Positions 35,961-45,512 of a DNA stretch of 64,000 nt are shown piece after piece; position 1 is the stretch's first letter, and each line of letters starts with the position of its first letter. Below the pieces are notes generated by a model. The model worked only from the letters and a program-made list of their open reading frames with translations, had not been told where the DNA came from and ran no database searches. The DNA comes from Flavobacterium sp. 83. GTDB taxonomy: Bacteria > Bacteroidota > Bacteroidia > Flavobacteriales > Flavobacteriaceae. A program made the translations under genes and the position numbers. The DNA lies in assembly GCF_000744835.1 (NCBI RefSeq), contig NZ_JQMS01000001.1, positions 248,001-312,000 on the forward strand, in the 5' to 3' direction.

Positions 35961-36522
35961 TAGTTTATGTTAAAAACCTAGTTTTAGTTTTAGTTTCAGT
36001 TTATTAAATATGTCATCACTAGCGCATTCATAAGAGTAGAAAAACTTCTCTTATTTATATATAAAAAGGCATCACTAAGAGGCAAATATAAATAATTTGC
36101 ACATGGTATTGCCTTAAAAAAGGCATCATATTGTATTTTTTTTGGTGGTTATATCGTCTATTTAATTAACACATAATAATAGCATAACAAAAACGAAACT
36201 TTTGGATACGCTCCGCTGCTCTAACTAACAGTATTAAAGGAAAGCCTATTGCCAATAGAGTAATTTTTCAGCGAATATACTATTCCTTTATAAATAATAA
36301 CAATAATTTACAATTTAACAACAACTTTAATACACATCAAGCTTACCTACCTAATTTTAGCTTTAACCCTCAATAGCCATCACCCTTATTTATATTGAAG
36401 AATCAGTGCGTGTGATTGTATAAATAGCAATTTTTTCTATAAATACATTCTAAATTTAAAAAAACAACACCGCTTTATAGACCAATCAGCAAAACAGAAT
36501 ACTCCGCACAGAATACATAATA
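35961..36522. other. Divergent intergenic region, about 590 bases, no gene seen
   Basis: This very AT-rich stretch separates the minus-strand wzm operon from the plus-strand phosphatase gene. It must hold the promoter of the wzm run. TATATTTG on the minus strand (36083-36090) fits a -7 box, but no TTG lies at the right distance, so I do not call it firmly. A short inverted repeat, GCCTTAAAAAAGGC (36111-36124), is present. I see no RNA gene or ORF. Confidence 0.5.
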
Positions 36523-36552
36523 TTGAATACTAATTACTTTTCTTTACCTTTG
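36523..36552 (+). promoter_or_regulatory. Bacteroidota-type promoter (TTG-N19-TACCTTTG)
   Basis: TTG at 36523-36525, a 19-base spacer and TACCTTTG at 36545-36552 match the -33/-7 consensus of Bacteroidota sigma factors. The ATG of the phosphatase gene begins only 4 bases after the -7 box, so transcription would start at or very near the start codon and the mRNA would have almost no leader. Confidence 0.6.
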
Positions 36553-36556
36553 CATT

Positions 36557-37294
36557 ATGTTTACACTATTCAAATCAAAACCCGTACTTAAGGATCTGAT
36601 TCCGGACAACCACATCGACATTCACTCCCATCTTTTGCCTGGCATTGATGATGGCGCCCAAACTTTTGAGGATACGTTAAGACTAACCAAAGCGCTTCAA
36701 GGATTCGGAGTTTCAGCGTTTATAACTACTCCGCATATTATTCAGCATGTTTGGAACAATACGCATGACCAAATTCTATCTAATACAAAAACAACGGTAT
36801 CCGAACTAAAAGAACAGCAAATCACCGTTCCCTTTAAAGCCGCAGCTGAATACCTGATGGACGATCAATTTGTACGTCTTTTTCAATCTCATGATTTATT
36901 GACACTGAAAGACAATTATGTATTAGTTGAAATGTCCTATATAAATCCCCCTATTCAATTGTATTCCATACTTTTTGACTTACAAGTTGCTGGCTACATT
37001 CCTGTTTTAGCTCACCCAGAACGCTATTTATTTTACCATAACAATTTTAACGAGTATGTAAAACTAAAAAGAGCGGGTTGTTTGTTTCAATTGAATTTAT
37101 TATCAATTGTAGGTTATTATGGTAGTGAAATATCTAAAATAGCGGAACAACTGCTACAAAAAGGAATGTATGATTATGTAGGTTCAGATGTGCATCATAA
37201 CAACCACATTGCTTCCTTTGATCAAAAAATAAAGATAAAAGATACAGCGCCTCTAAAAGAAATAATCGCCAACAATCAATTTTTCAAGTTTTAA
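36557..37294 (+). CDS. CpsB/YwqE-type tyrosine-protein phosphatase (PHP family)
   Basis: A 245-residue PHP-fold protein. IDIHSHLLPGIDDGAQTFE (H23, H25, D31, D32) is the metal-binding start, LAHPERYLFYH and YVGSDVHHNNH supply further ligands. CpsB, Wzb-like and YwqE proteins of this family remove phosphate from the tyrosine kinase (Wzc/BY-kinase) that controls chain length and export of capsule. No such kinase gene is in the window. It is the only plus-strand gene, divergent from wzm and convergent with the PglF-like gene. Confidence 0.92.
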   Translation: MFTLFKSKPVLKDLIPDNHIDIHSHLLPGIDDGAQTFEDTLRLTKALQGFGVSAFITTPHIIQHVWNNTHDQILSNTKTTVSELKEQQITVPFKAAAEYLMDDQFVRLFQSHDLLTLKDNYVLVEMSYINPPIQLYSILFDLQVAGYIPVLAHPERYLFYHNNFNEYVKLKRAGCLFQLNLLSIVGYYGSEISKIAEQLLQKGMYDYVGSDVHHNNHIASFDQKIKIKDTAPLKEIIANNQFFKF

Positions 37295-37353
37295 CAATCC
37301 GTTTTTTCAAAAATAATACTTATAAAAACTGCATTAGACTGCCCTGAGTTTTT

Positions 37354-38341
37354 ATCGAAGTGCCCGTTCGAGTGATTTTATAAAGTAACTATAGCGGCTT
37401 TATAAAATTATATCGACTTCACTCTCGTCAGTTCGAGTGATTTTATAAAGTAGCGACAGCAGTTTTATAAAATTGTATCGAGAACCATTTTGTACCCCGA
37501 TACTTCTCGATACATTTTGACTTAACAAACTTTTACTTTCAAAGGAATTCATGCAAGTCAAAACACTCGAAGTGACGTTGCCGCAAACTAGTAACCGTAT
37601 TTTTTTTTTAAATCGTATCGACTTCACGCTCGTCAGTTCGAGTGATTTTATAAAGTAGCGACAGCAGTTTTATAAAATTGTATCGAGAACCATTTTGTAC
37701 CCCGATACTTCTCGATACATTTTGACTTAACAAACTTTTACTTTCAAAGGAATTCATGCAAGTCAAAACACTCGAAGTGACGTTGCCGCAAACTAGTAAC
37801 CGTATTTTTTTTTTTAAAATCGTATCGACTTCACGCTCGTCAGTTCAAGTGATTTTATAAAGTAGCGACAGCGGTTTTATAAAATTGTATCGAGAACCAT
37901 TTTGTACCCCGATACTTCTCGATACATTTTGACTTAACAAACTTTTACTTTCAAAGGAATTCATGCAAGTCAAAACACTCGAAGTGACGTTGCCGCAAAC
38001 TAGTAACCGTATTTTTTTTAAAATCGTATCGACTTCACGCTCGTCAGTTCGAGTGATTTTATAAAGTAGCGATAGCGGTTTTATAAAATCGTATCGAGAA
38101 CCATTTTGACTAACAAACTTTTACTTTCAAAGGAATTCATGCAAGTCAAAACACTCGAAGTGACGTTGCCGCAAACTAGTAACCGTATTTTTTTTAAAAT
38201 CGTATCGACTTCACGCTCGTCAGTTCGAGTGATTTTATAAAGTAGCGATAGCGGTTTTATAAAATCGTATCGAGAACCATTTTGACTAACAAACTTTTAC
38301 TTTCAAAGGAATTCATACAAGTCAAAACACTCGAAGTGACG
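37354..38341. repeat. Tandem array of MITE/REP-like elements, five copies plus a fragment
   Basis: Copies lie at 37426-37577, 37631-37782, 37838-37989 (152 bp each) and 38042-38165, 38218-38341 (124 bp each), with a fragment at 37366-37415. Each starts CGTCAGTTCGAGTG and ends CACTCGAAGTGACG, imperfect 14-bp inverted ends. Inside, ATTTTATAAA pairs with TTTATAAAAT and GTATCGAGAA with TTCTCGATAC. The two short copies lack 28 bases between repeats of CATTTTG, which removes the second hairpin arm. Spacers contain CAAACTAGTAACCG and a T-run of 8-11. The array fills the 1,098-base convergent gap between the phosphatase and the PglF-like gene; no gene is inside. Confidence 0.92.
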
Positions 38342-38392
38342 GGGACAGACTTATTTTGCAGACTTTTTTTAGTAACAGTTATAAAGAAATTA

Positions 38393-40360
38393 TTACTTGT
38401 CTAACAACTCAAACGTTGAATTCATACTTTTAAACTCAGGCACTATTTTTTTCATTTTAGATACAATAGCATCACTGTCAAAGCTATTAGCAATCCCTAT
38501 TAGTTCATTAATATCTGCATTTAATACTTCAAATTCATCTAAAACCTCTTCTGAAATCATAATTTTATCATGGTGCGTAGGCAACGTTTTTGAACTATCA
38601 TTAAGCAGTTCTTCATATAATTTTTCTCCTGGTCTTAATCCAACAATCTTTATTTTAATTTCCTTATCCGGGATAAAACCTGCCAACTTAATCATCTTTT
38701 TGGCCAAATCAATAATTTTAACCGGTTTTCCCATATCAAAAATATAGATCTCCCCACCATTACCCATAGCACCAGCTTCCAAAACTAATTGACACGCTTC
38801 AGGTATGGTCATGAAATACCTGATAATATCTGGATGTGTAATAGTAACGGGGCCTCCAGCCGCAATTTGCTTAGTAAACAAAGGTACTACAGACCCATTC
38901 GAACCTAAAACATTTCCAAAACGAGTGGTAATAAATTTGGTCGTATTTTTTGTTATGGTATTTGTATTTTTAAATTGCAGCGACTGCACGTATTTTTCGG
39001 CTATTCGTTTACTGGCACCCATTACATTACTGGGATTTACGGCTTTATCAGTAGACACCATCACAAATTTTTTGACATTATAAAAACAGGAAAGATCTGC
39101 AAGGTTTTTAGTCCCTTCTATATTGGTCAGAATGGCCTGCGAAGGATTATCCTCCATTAAGGGAACATGTTTATAAGCTGCTGCATGAAAAACTACTTGC
39201 GGTTGATACAGCATAAAAACATTATTCATGGCCTCTTTATTTCTCACATCAGCAATGACAGTATGAATTTGCGAAACAGATTCCAAGATTTTCATCTCCA
39301 GACACATATGATGCAATGGTGTTTCTGCTTGGTCTAAAATAACGACCTTTTTAGGATTAAACGTTAAAACCTGACGTACAATTTCACTACCAATAGATCC
39401 TGCAGCACCAGTAATCAATATAGTCTTGTCTTTTAATTGTTTAGAAATTAATTTACTATCCAAAATAATAGGTTTTCTTTCCAGCAAATCCTCAATTTGA
39501 ATGCTTTTTACTTTTTGTGAAATTTCTTTTTGATTTTCCCAATCCGAAATTAAAGGCACCGTATATACCGTGTAGTTAAATTCTAAACATTGATCTACTA
39601 TAATTAATCGTTCCTCCTTTGACAAACTCTTATCCGCTATAATAACAGCTTGCGCATTGACAGAACGCATTAATGGCGGCAATTTTTTCTTTTTAACCAG
39701 AATAGGCAAATCCAACATCCGTTTGGTGGCATTTTGGTTGTTTTTATCTACAAAACCTACAATTTTAAAACGGGAAGGGGTTTCAACTTTCAAAGCATTA
39801 GCAACTGATATGGCATTGGCATCAGTACCATAAATAATGGTTCTTATTAATTTATTTGTACCCTGATCTGAAAAATAAAGTTCAAAAGTCTGTTTTATGA
39901 TAACACGATATAAAAACAATCCACAAAAAGACAATACAATATTGATAAAAATAGCCGTATTTAAAAAAGCTTTCTGTCCATACAGCAGTTCATACGAAAA
40001 ATTAAAAAAAAGAAATATAATGAGCACCGCCATTTGAGAAAACAAAAGCTTTACAGCATCAATATAAGAGGAATGCCTAATAATTCCTGAATAAGTCCTA
40101 AATAACCAGAAAAAGAAAACATTAACACTAAAGAAACCCGCTATAAATCGTATCGTATGCGGGGTAACAATATAGTCTAATCCAGTCCCTTTAAATATTA
40201 GAATAGTAAAAAAAAATGACAGGACTAAAACAGAAAAATCCATCAAAATAATAATCCACCTAGGAAGATAGCTTAAGTTATGAATACTGAATTTCAAATT
40301 TTCTCTTGAAAAAAAATTTGAAATTACAGATGGGGAACTAGAGTTTTTAGTAGTACTCAA
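38393..40360 (-). CDS. Membrane-bound UDP-sugar 4,6-dehydratase (PglF/WbpM/CapD family)
   Basis: A 655-residue protein. Four membrane helices lie in residues ~30-140, then a nucleotide-binding-like domain (IIYGTDANAISVANAL), then the SDR catalytic domain from about residue 315: TILITGAAGSIGSEIVRQV. VSTDKAVNPSNVMGASKRIAEKY shows the family feature that Met takes the place of the catalytic Tyr. YFMTIPEACQLVLEAGAMG and GLRPGEKLYEELL close the domain. It converts UDP-GlcNAc to the 4-keto-6-deoxy sugar, the common precursor for UDP-QuiNAc4N (bacillosamine) and for UDP-QuiNAc/FucNAc. Its neighbours PglE-like and PglC-like support this. Confidence 0.93.
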   Translation of the reverse strand: MSTTKNSSSPSVISNFFSRENLKFSIHNLSYLPRWIIILMDFSVLVLSFFFTILIFKGTGLDYIVTPHTIRFIAGFFSVNVFFFWLFRTYSGIIRHSSYIDAVKLLFSQMAVLIIFLFFNFSYELLYGQKAFLNTAIFINIVLSFCGLFLYRVIIKQTFELYFSDQGTNKLIRTIIYGTDANAISVANALKVETPSRFKIVGFVDKNNQNATKRMLDLPILVKKKKLPPLMRSVNAQAVIIADKSLSKEERLIIVDQCLEFNYTVYTVPLISDWENQKEISQKVKSIQIEDLLERKPIILDSKLISKQLKDKTILITGAAGSIGSEIVRQVLTFNPKKVVILDQAETPLHHMCLEMKILESVSQIHTVIADVRNKEAMNNVFMLYQPQVVFHAAAYKHVPLMEDNPSQAILTNIEGTKNLADLSCFYNVKKFVMVSTDKAVNPSNVMGASKRIAEKYVQSLQFKNTNTITKNTTKFITTRFGNVLGSNGSVVPLFTKQIAAGGPVTITHPDIIRYFMTIPEACQLVLEAGAMGNGGEIYIFDMGKPVKIIDLAKKMIKLAGFIPDKEIKIKIVGLRPGEKLYEELLNDSSKTLPTHHDKIMISEEVLDEFEVLNADINELIGIANSFDSDAIVSKMKKIVPEFKSMNSTFELLDK

Positions 40361-40530
40361 AATTTATATTTTTTTTATAAGATTATAGCATTTCAACTAA
40401 ACAAAAATACCACTAAATAATTTGGAAAAAGAAAAGTAATCAAACCAATTCAACTACAAACAAGATAAAAACAGAAAATTTTAGCCAATCTAAATTACAA
40501 AAATTTATATATAATTTAGTTCTGATTTTT

Positions 40531-41667
40531 TTACTTTTTAAATAATTTCAAAACAACTGATGCAATCGCTATACAATCCTCTTCAGTTAGATTAGAACTG
40601 GATGGTAAACAAAGTCCTTTATTAAAAAGCGTTTCAGCCATTGTAGCACCATAATACGGATAGTTATGAAAAACAGGTTGCAAATGCATGGGTTTCCATA
40701 ACGGTCTGGACTCAATATTTTCTTCTTGAAATGCCAATCTTAAATCCTCATTGGTAATTCCATTCGTTTCCAAAGGATTGACTAAAATCGTGGTTAACCA
40801 ATAATTAGCAAAATAATTCGAATTAGGAACCGTAAAAACGGTTACTCCTTCTATATCATTAAATAATGCAACATAAAAGGCATGCATCTTCCTTCTTAAA
40901 ACAATATGATTTTCCAAAACTTCCATTTGTCCCCGGCCAATTCCTGCACAAATATTACTCAATCTATAATTATATCCGATTTCGCTATGCTGGTAATACG
41001 GAGCATCATCTTTTGCTTGTGTAGCTAAAAAAATGGCTTTCTCTTTTAATTTCCCCGAATGTGTCACAACTGCACCACCTCCTGATGTTGTGACAATCTT
41101 ACTCCCATTAAAAGAAAAAATACCTACGTCGCCAAAAGTTCCACATTTTTGACCTCTATAACTACTTCCTAATGCCTCAGCACTATCTTCAAGAATAGGA
41201 ATCGAATATTTCTTGGCTATATTTCGTACTTCATCAATTTTATAGGGAACTCCATATAAATGAACGGCCACTATCGCTTTTGGTTTTTTCCCTTTACCAA
41301 TGCTCGCTACAATAGCTTCTTCTAAAGCGATAGGGCATAAATTCCAGGTTTCGGGCTCACTATCGATAAAAATAGGGGTTGCCCCTTGATATAGAATAGG
41401 GTTTACTGAAGCCACAAAAGTCATACTCTGACAAATTACCGTATCACCCGCCTGAACACCCAAAAGTATCAATCCTAAATGAATAGCCGCCGTCCCTGAA
41501 TTTAAAGCTGCAACATGGCCAGCACCCAAATAAATTTCTAAATCTTGTTCAAAATTAGCAATGTTAGCGCCAACCGGAGCAATCCAATTCGAATCAAATG
41601 CTTCCTGTATGTACCGTTGCTCACTCCCTCCCATGTGAGGTGCGGAAAGCCAAATTTTTTTTTGCAT
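40531..41667 (-). CDS. PLP-dependent sugar aminotransferase (DegT/DnrJ/EryC1/StrS, PglE-like)
   Basis: A 378-residue aminotransferase: GSEQRYIQEAFDSNWIAPVG, AALNSGTAAIHLGLI, CQSMTFVASVNPI, ILEDSAEALGSSYRG and FSFNGSKIVTTSGGGAVV, where the Lys is the PLP Schiff-base residue. It should aminate C4 of the keto sugar made by the PglF-like dehydratase to give UDP-4-amino-4,6-dideoxy-GlcNAc. In Campylobacter the next step is acetylation by PglD; no PglD-type gene lies beside it here. Confidence 0.92.
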   Translation of the reverse strand: MQKKIWLSAPHMGGSEQRYIQEAFDSNWIAPVGANIANFEQDLEIYLGAGHVAALNSGTAAIHLGLILLGVQAGDTVICQSMTFVASVNPILYQGATPIFIDSEPETWNLCPIALEEAIVASIGKGKKPKAIVAVHLYGVPYKIDEVRNIAKKYSIPILEDSAEALGSSYRGQKCGTFGDVGIFSFNGSKIVTTSGGGAVVTHSGKLKEKAIFLATQAKDDAPYYQHSEIGYNYRLSNICAGIGRGQMEVLENHIVLRRKMHAFYVALFNDIEGVTVFTVPNSNYFANYWLTTILVNPLETNGITNEDLRLAFQEENIESRPLWKPMHLQPVFHNYPYYGATMAETLFNKGLCLPSSSNLTEEDCIAIASVVLKLFKK

Positions 41668-41754
41668 CGAATAAAAAATAAAAATAAGGAAAATGTACTA
41701 GGCAAAATTAATCAAAAGCCTCCAGAATTAAGTTTCGATATGCTGTTAATTAGA

Positions 41755-42327
41755 CTATCCTTTTCTAAAAAAAATAAACCAGGCAGTCTTTACTATAATT
41801 GCAACATCCCCAAAAAAACTTCGGCAGTAGTAATAGTCTAAATTCAGTTGTACCTTATCCGGAAAAATTATTTGGTCATTGTAAAGCAGCGGAAATTCCT
41901 GCTGTATCAATATAGATTCTTCGTTCGAATATTTTAAGGATGCTAAACAGGTTAATCCAGGTTTTAATTCCAATAACTTCCTATTTTCTCCTTCTAACAA
42001 ATCATAATACCCGGGTAAATCAGGTCTGGGTCCTACCAGACTCATCTCCCCTTTCAACACATTAAAAAGCTGAGGCAATTCATCGAGTTTATACTTTCGG
42101 AGCATTCTTCCTATTTTAGAAATAGAACCTCCAGTAGAAGTGTCAATCGGAATGGTACGGAGTTTATATATTTTAAATATTTCCCCATATTGACCTATTC
42201 GCTCTTGAACAAAGATTCCATTAGTTTTTGTATCAATAACCGCTAATAGCCATGCAAAAAGTATCATCCATAAAAACAAAAGGAGAATAAAAATAGCGAT
42301 AATACTATCAAAAAAACGTTTTGCCAT
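41755..42327 (-). CDS. Small phosphoglycosyl transferase (PglC-type sugar transferase)
   Basis: A 190-residue protein of PF02397 without the extra N-terminal membrane domain. KRFFDSIIAIFILLLFLWM is the re-entrant membrane segment; QERIGQYGEIFKIYKLRT, the catalytic Asp-Glu in KYKLDELPQLFNVLKGEMSLVGPRP (split: KYKLDELPQLFNVLKG, EMSLVGPRP) and LKPGLTCLASL follow. It should transfer a phospho-sugar, likely the diamino- or amino-dideoxy sugar from the genes downstream, to undecaprenyl phosphate. It is one of three initiating transferases in the window. Confidence 0.93.
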   Translation of the reverse strand: MAKRFFDSIIAIFILLLFLWMILFAWLLAVIDTKTNGIFVQERIGQYGEIFKIYKLRTIPIDTSTGGSISKIGRMLRKYKLDELPQLFNVLKGEMSLVGPRPDLPGYYDLLEGENRKLLELKPGLTCLASLKYSNEESILIQQEFPLLYNDQIIFPDKVQLNLDYYYCRSFFGDVAIIVKTAWFIFFRKG

Positions 42328-42368
42328 ACTTGCAAATAGGTATTACTGAAAATGTAATCCTAACTAAA

Positions 42369-43325
42369 TTAAACAATGTTTTTTAAGGCCATTTTACGTA
42401 TAACACCCTTTCGAATAAAAAGATAAATAAGAGTCAATACTAACAAAAGTCCCACTATAAAAGATACATTTAAATACCCTATACTAGCTACATAAACAAC
42501 AAGCGAATTTATAATTAGTTGAAATCCTGCGTAAATAAAAGCCACTAGAATATGGGAATAGCCTATTTCGTTAGCTAAATATTGGTACAAATGGGAACGA
42601 TGCGGCTGAAAAATATTTTCTTTTTTTAATAATCTGTTAATGATGGTAATAATAGCATCGATACCATAAACAGAAAAGAAAAGAATATACCCAAATTGTC
42701 CGGAATCAATAATCGTTTTTATCATAAAATAACCTAAAAAAAGTGCCATGCTAATACTGCCTACATCACCAGCAAAGGTTTTAGCTTTTTTTCGAATATT
42801 GAATAGTCCAAAAACAAAACAAGACAATCCCATTATAATCAATAATGGCAAACTCGATTCATTAGCGGGTAAAAAAGAAAAACTAACTATAGCCACTAGT
42901 GCATATAAAACGGTGATCCCATTAATCCCATCCATGAAATTAAAAGCATTAACCCAACCAATCAGTAATACAAATACAACAGGAAGTAGCCACAAAGGTT
43001 CATAAAACAAGTGTAAATCATAAAAAACTAACCCAACAGCCAAAACATGTGACACAAATCGAGGCAATTGAGACAATGGTTTAATATCATCAATAAAACT
43101 AACCACAGCTACCAAAACTACAGCAAGACTTATCGGCCAGGAAACATATCCCAAGAAAAAAGCAATACTAACTGCTATTGGGAAAATAATTCCGCCCCCT
43201 CGTAAAGTTACAGTAGTATGCGAAGATCTGGAATTGGGTTTGTCTATGATATTGTATTTATCTGCAATTTTGAAATAAACAAGCTCAATCACAACCAATA
43301 AAACAATTAATGCAATATATATCAT
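42369..43325 (-). CDS. Polyprenyl-phosphate HexNAc-1-P transferase (WecA/WbpL/MraY family)
   Basis: A 318-residue protein with about ten membrane helices (PF00953). Cytoplasmic-loop motifs are complete: SFIDDIKPLS with the Asp pair, NAFNFMDGINGIT, KTFAGDVGSISMALF and FQPHRSHLYQYL with the His motif. Such enzymes link GlcNAc-1-P, or QuiNAc/FucNAc-1-P in WbpL, to undecaprenyl phosphate. The SDR at 46931-47830, which looks like WbpV, makes a WbpL-like role plausible. It starts a glycan on a different chemistry from the PglC-like neighbour. Confidence 0.92.
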   Translation of the reverse strand: MIYIALIVLLVVIELVYFKIADKYNIIDKPNSRSSHTTVTLRGGGIIFPIAVSIAFFLGYVSWPISLAVVLVAVVSFIDDIKPLSQLPRFVSHVLAVGLVFYDLHLFYEPLWLLPVVFVLLIGWVNAFNFMDGINGITVLYALVAIVSFSFLPANESSLPLLIIMGLSCFVFGLFNIRKKAKTFAGDVGSISMALFLGYFMIKTIIDSGQFGYILFFSVYGIDAIITIINRLLKKENIFQPHRSHLYQYLANEIGYSHILVAFIYAGFQLIINSLVVYVASIGYLNVSFIVGLLLVLTLIYLFIRKGVIRKMALKNIV

Positions 43326-43365
43326 ATTTTAAAATATAGTAAACGCTAACCTTAACATTAATTAT

Positions 43366-44235
43366 TTACAACTTATGTTTTAATAATTCTAAAAGATACT
43401 CACCATAACCCGATTTTTTCAAAGGTTCAGCCAGCTCTTTTAACTGTTGCTCAGTAATGAAACCTTGTCTCCAAGCTATTTCTTCAATACACCCTACCTT
43501 CAATCCTTGACGTTCTTCAATAACCTGAACAAACTGTCCTGCCTGCATCAAACTATTAAATGTACCCGTGTCCAGCCAAGCCGTTCCTCTACTTAAAATT
43601 CCCACTTTTAAGGCTCCTTTTTCTAAATATATCTTATTAACATCTGTAATTTCATATTCGCCTCGAGCACTTGGTTTGATGTTTTTGGCAATTTCCACGA
43701 CTGAATTATCGTAAAAATACAAACCTGGTACGGCATAATTTGATTTGGGTTCCAATGGTTTTTCCTCAATAGAAAGTGCTTTAAAATCAGCATCAAATTC
43801 AACAACACCGTAGCGTTCCGGATCAGAAACATGGTAGGCAAACACGACACCCCCTTGAGGATTAGTATTCGATTGCAATAGCTCATCCATATTGGACCCA
43901 AAGAAAATATTATCTCCCAAAACCAACGCCACACTATCGTTTCCTATAAACTCTTCTCCTATTACAAAGGCTTGTGCCAACCCATTAGGCAAGGCTTGCT
44001 CCGCATAACTAAATTGACAGCCAATGGACGAACCATCTCCTAATAATTTTTTGAAATTAGGCAAATCATGAGGCGTTGAAATAATTAATATTTCATTTAT
44101 ACCCGCAGTCATCAAAGTAGATAATGGGTAATAAATCATAGGCTTGTCATAAACCGGCATCATTTGTTTACTCATTGCTAATGTAAGTGGATGTAAACGA
44201 GTTCCTGAACCACCTGCTAATATAATTCCTTTCAT
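43366..44235 (-). CDS. rfbA: Glucose-1-phosphate thymidylyltransferase
   Basis: A 289-residue Rfb[19 protein letters not shown] is the nucleotide-binding loop with the catalytic Arg and Lys, followed by [71 protein letters not shown] and the C-terminal IAWRQGFI. It makes dTDP-glucose from dTTP and glucose-1-phosphate, step one of dTDP-L-rhamnose synthesis. Length is that of the family. It is the last gene of the rfbC-rfbD-rfbB-rfbA series. Confidence 0.97.
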   Translation of the reverse strand: MKGIILAGGSGTRLHPLTLAMSKQMMPVYDKPMIYYPLSTLMTAGINEILIISTPHDLPNFKKLLGDGSSIGCQFSYAEQALPNGLAQAFVIGEEFIGNDSVALVLGDNIFFGSNMDELLQSNTNPQGGVVFAYHVSDPERYGVVEFDADFKALSIEEKPLEPKSNYAVPGLYFYDNSVVEIAKNIKPSARGEYEITDVNKIYLEKGALKVGILSRGTAWLDTGTFNSLMQAGQFVQVIEERQGLKVGCIEEIAWRQGFITEQQLKELAEPLKKSGYGEYLLELLKHKL

Positions 44236-44353
44236 AAATGTTAAATTTATTTTTTATTATTCATTTATAATATCGCTTTTTATTTGTTGGCGTCTACTCA
44301 CGCAAACTTCTATTTAAAGGCGATTTCATATTTTTAGGCTTACTATCTTTCGA

Positions 44354-45400
44354 CTAACTATATTGTTTTTCGTAATACGTTGCATATTCTCCAGAAGTAA
44401 TATTATTCAACCAAGTCTGGTTTTCTAAGTACCAATTTACTGTTCGTTCTAAGCCTTGCTCAAAAGTCACCGACGGTTTCCATCCTAACTCTTTATTTAT
44501 CTTAGAAGCATCAATGGCATAGCGCAAATCATGTCCGGGACGGTCTTTTACATAAGCAATCAATTGCTCTGATGTTCCAGCAGCTCTTCCTAATTTCTCA
44601 TCCATTATTTTGCAAAGCAATTTAACCAAATCTATATTTTGCCATTCATTAAAACCACCAATATTATACGTATCATGGTTCTTTCCTTCGTGAAAAACCA
44701 AATCAATAGCTACAGCATGGTCTTCCACAAAAAGCCAATCCCGAGTGTATTTCCCATCTCCATAAACAGGCAAAGGCTTGTTTAAAATGATGTTATTTAT
44801 AAACAGAGGAATCAATTTTTCAGGAAAATGAAAAGGTCCGTAATTATTAGAACAATTGGTTAACACATAAGGCAAACCATAGGTTTCACCATACGCTCTG
44901 ACAAAATGATCTGAGCTGGCTTTAGAAGCTGAATAAGGAGAATTAGGATCATAAGCAGTAGTCTCAGTAAATAACCCTTCGGCACCTAAGCTACCATAAA
45001 CCTCATCAGTGCTAATGTGGTAAAAACGTTTTCCTTCATAATTCCCTTGCCAAGTAGCCTTAGCTGCATTCAACAAATTCATGGTTCCAATAACATTTGT
45101 TTTGACAAAAGATAATGGATCCGTGATAGAACGATCCACATGGGATTCAGCAGCGAGATGCAAAACGCCATCAAATTGATGCTCCGCAAATAACTGATCG
45201 ATAAACGAGGCATCAACGATATCTCCTTTTACAAAAGTATAATTTGGTTCTTTTTCAATATCAACAATATTTTCAAGATTCCCTGCATAAGTCAGCGCGT
45301 CGAGATTAAAAATTTGATACTGAGGATATTTATTAACGAAAAGTCGTACTACGTGAGAGCCAATAAAACCGGCACCACCTGTGATTAAGATTTTTTTCAT
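44354..45400 (-). CDS. rfbB: dTDP-glucose 4,6-dehydratase
   Basis: A 348-residue extended [23 protein letters not shown] for NAD binding, [16 protein letters not shown], the catalytic [12 protein letters not shown] with the Asp-Glu pair, and [21 protein letters not shown] with the Tyr-Lys. [16 protein letters not shown] and [15 protein letters not shown] are RmlB markers. It makes dTDP-4-keto-6-deoxyglucose. A 112-base gap holding a repeat fragment separates it from rfbD. Confidence 0.97.
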   Translation of the reverse strand: MKKILITGGAGFIGSHVVRLFVNKYPQYQIFNLDALTYAGNLENIVDIEKEPNYTFVKGDIVDASFIDQLFAEHQFDGVLHLAAESHVDRSITDPLSFVKTNVIGTMNLLNAAKATWQGNYEGKRFYHISTDEVYGSLGAEGLFTETTAYDPNSPYSASKASSDHFVRAYGETYGLPYVLTNCSNNYGPFHFPEKLIPLFINNIILNKPLPVYGDGKYTRDWLFVEDHAVAIDLVFHEGKNHDTYNIGGFNEWQNIDLVKLLCKIMDEKLGRAAGTSEQLIAYVKDRPGHDLRYAIDASKINKELGWKPSVTFEQGLERTVNWYLENQTWLNNITSGEYATYYEKQYS

Positions 45401-45425
45401 TTTTAGATTTTATTTTTAATTTATT

Positions 45426-45503
45426 TTGTCAGTTCGAGTGATTTTAAAGCAATAAAATCACTCGCTTTTTTAATAAATGTTCTACTTTAAAAATTGTATT
45501 GAG
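45426..45503. repeat. Fragment of the MITE/REP-like family with a strong hairpin
   Basis: GTCAGTTCGAGTGATTTTA (45428-45446) is the left end of the elements at 37426-38341. Here it forms a perfect 12-bp inverted repeat, CGAGTGATTTTA (45435-45446) with TAAAATCACTCG (45453-45464) and a 6-base loop, followed on the plus strand by CTTTTTT. TTGTATTGAGAACC (45492-45505) matches the internal part of the full element. On the minus-strand message it could weaken or stop transcription between rfbD and rfbB. Confidence 0.72.
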
Positions 45504-45512
45504 AACCTTTGT

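Noticed and set aside
36083..36090. Promoter for the wzm operon (TATATTTG on the minus strand)
   Set aside because: No TTG at 17-20 bases upstream, and the region is AT-rich enough for chance matches.
37400..37627. Open frame of 75 codons on the minus strand
   Set aside because: It lies wholly inside the repeat array, changes with each repeat copy and matches no family.
37426..38341. Regular repeats and spacers that might suggest a CRISPR array
   Set aside because: Units are 124-152 bp with near-identical spacers and inverted ends, unlike 24-47-bp repeats with unique spacers; no cas genes.
40531..41667. Second RfbH-type dehydrase
   Set aside because: It has the PLP Lys in FNGSK and lacks the Cys cluster, so it is a normal aminotransferase.
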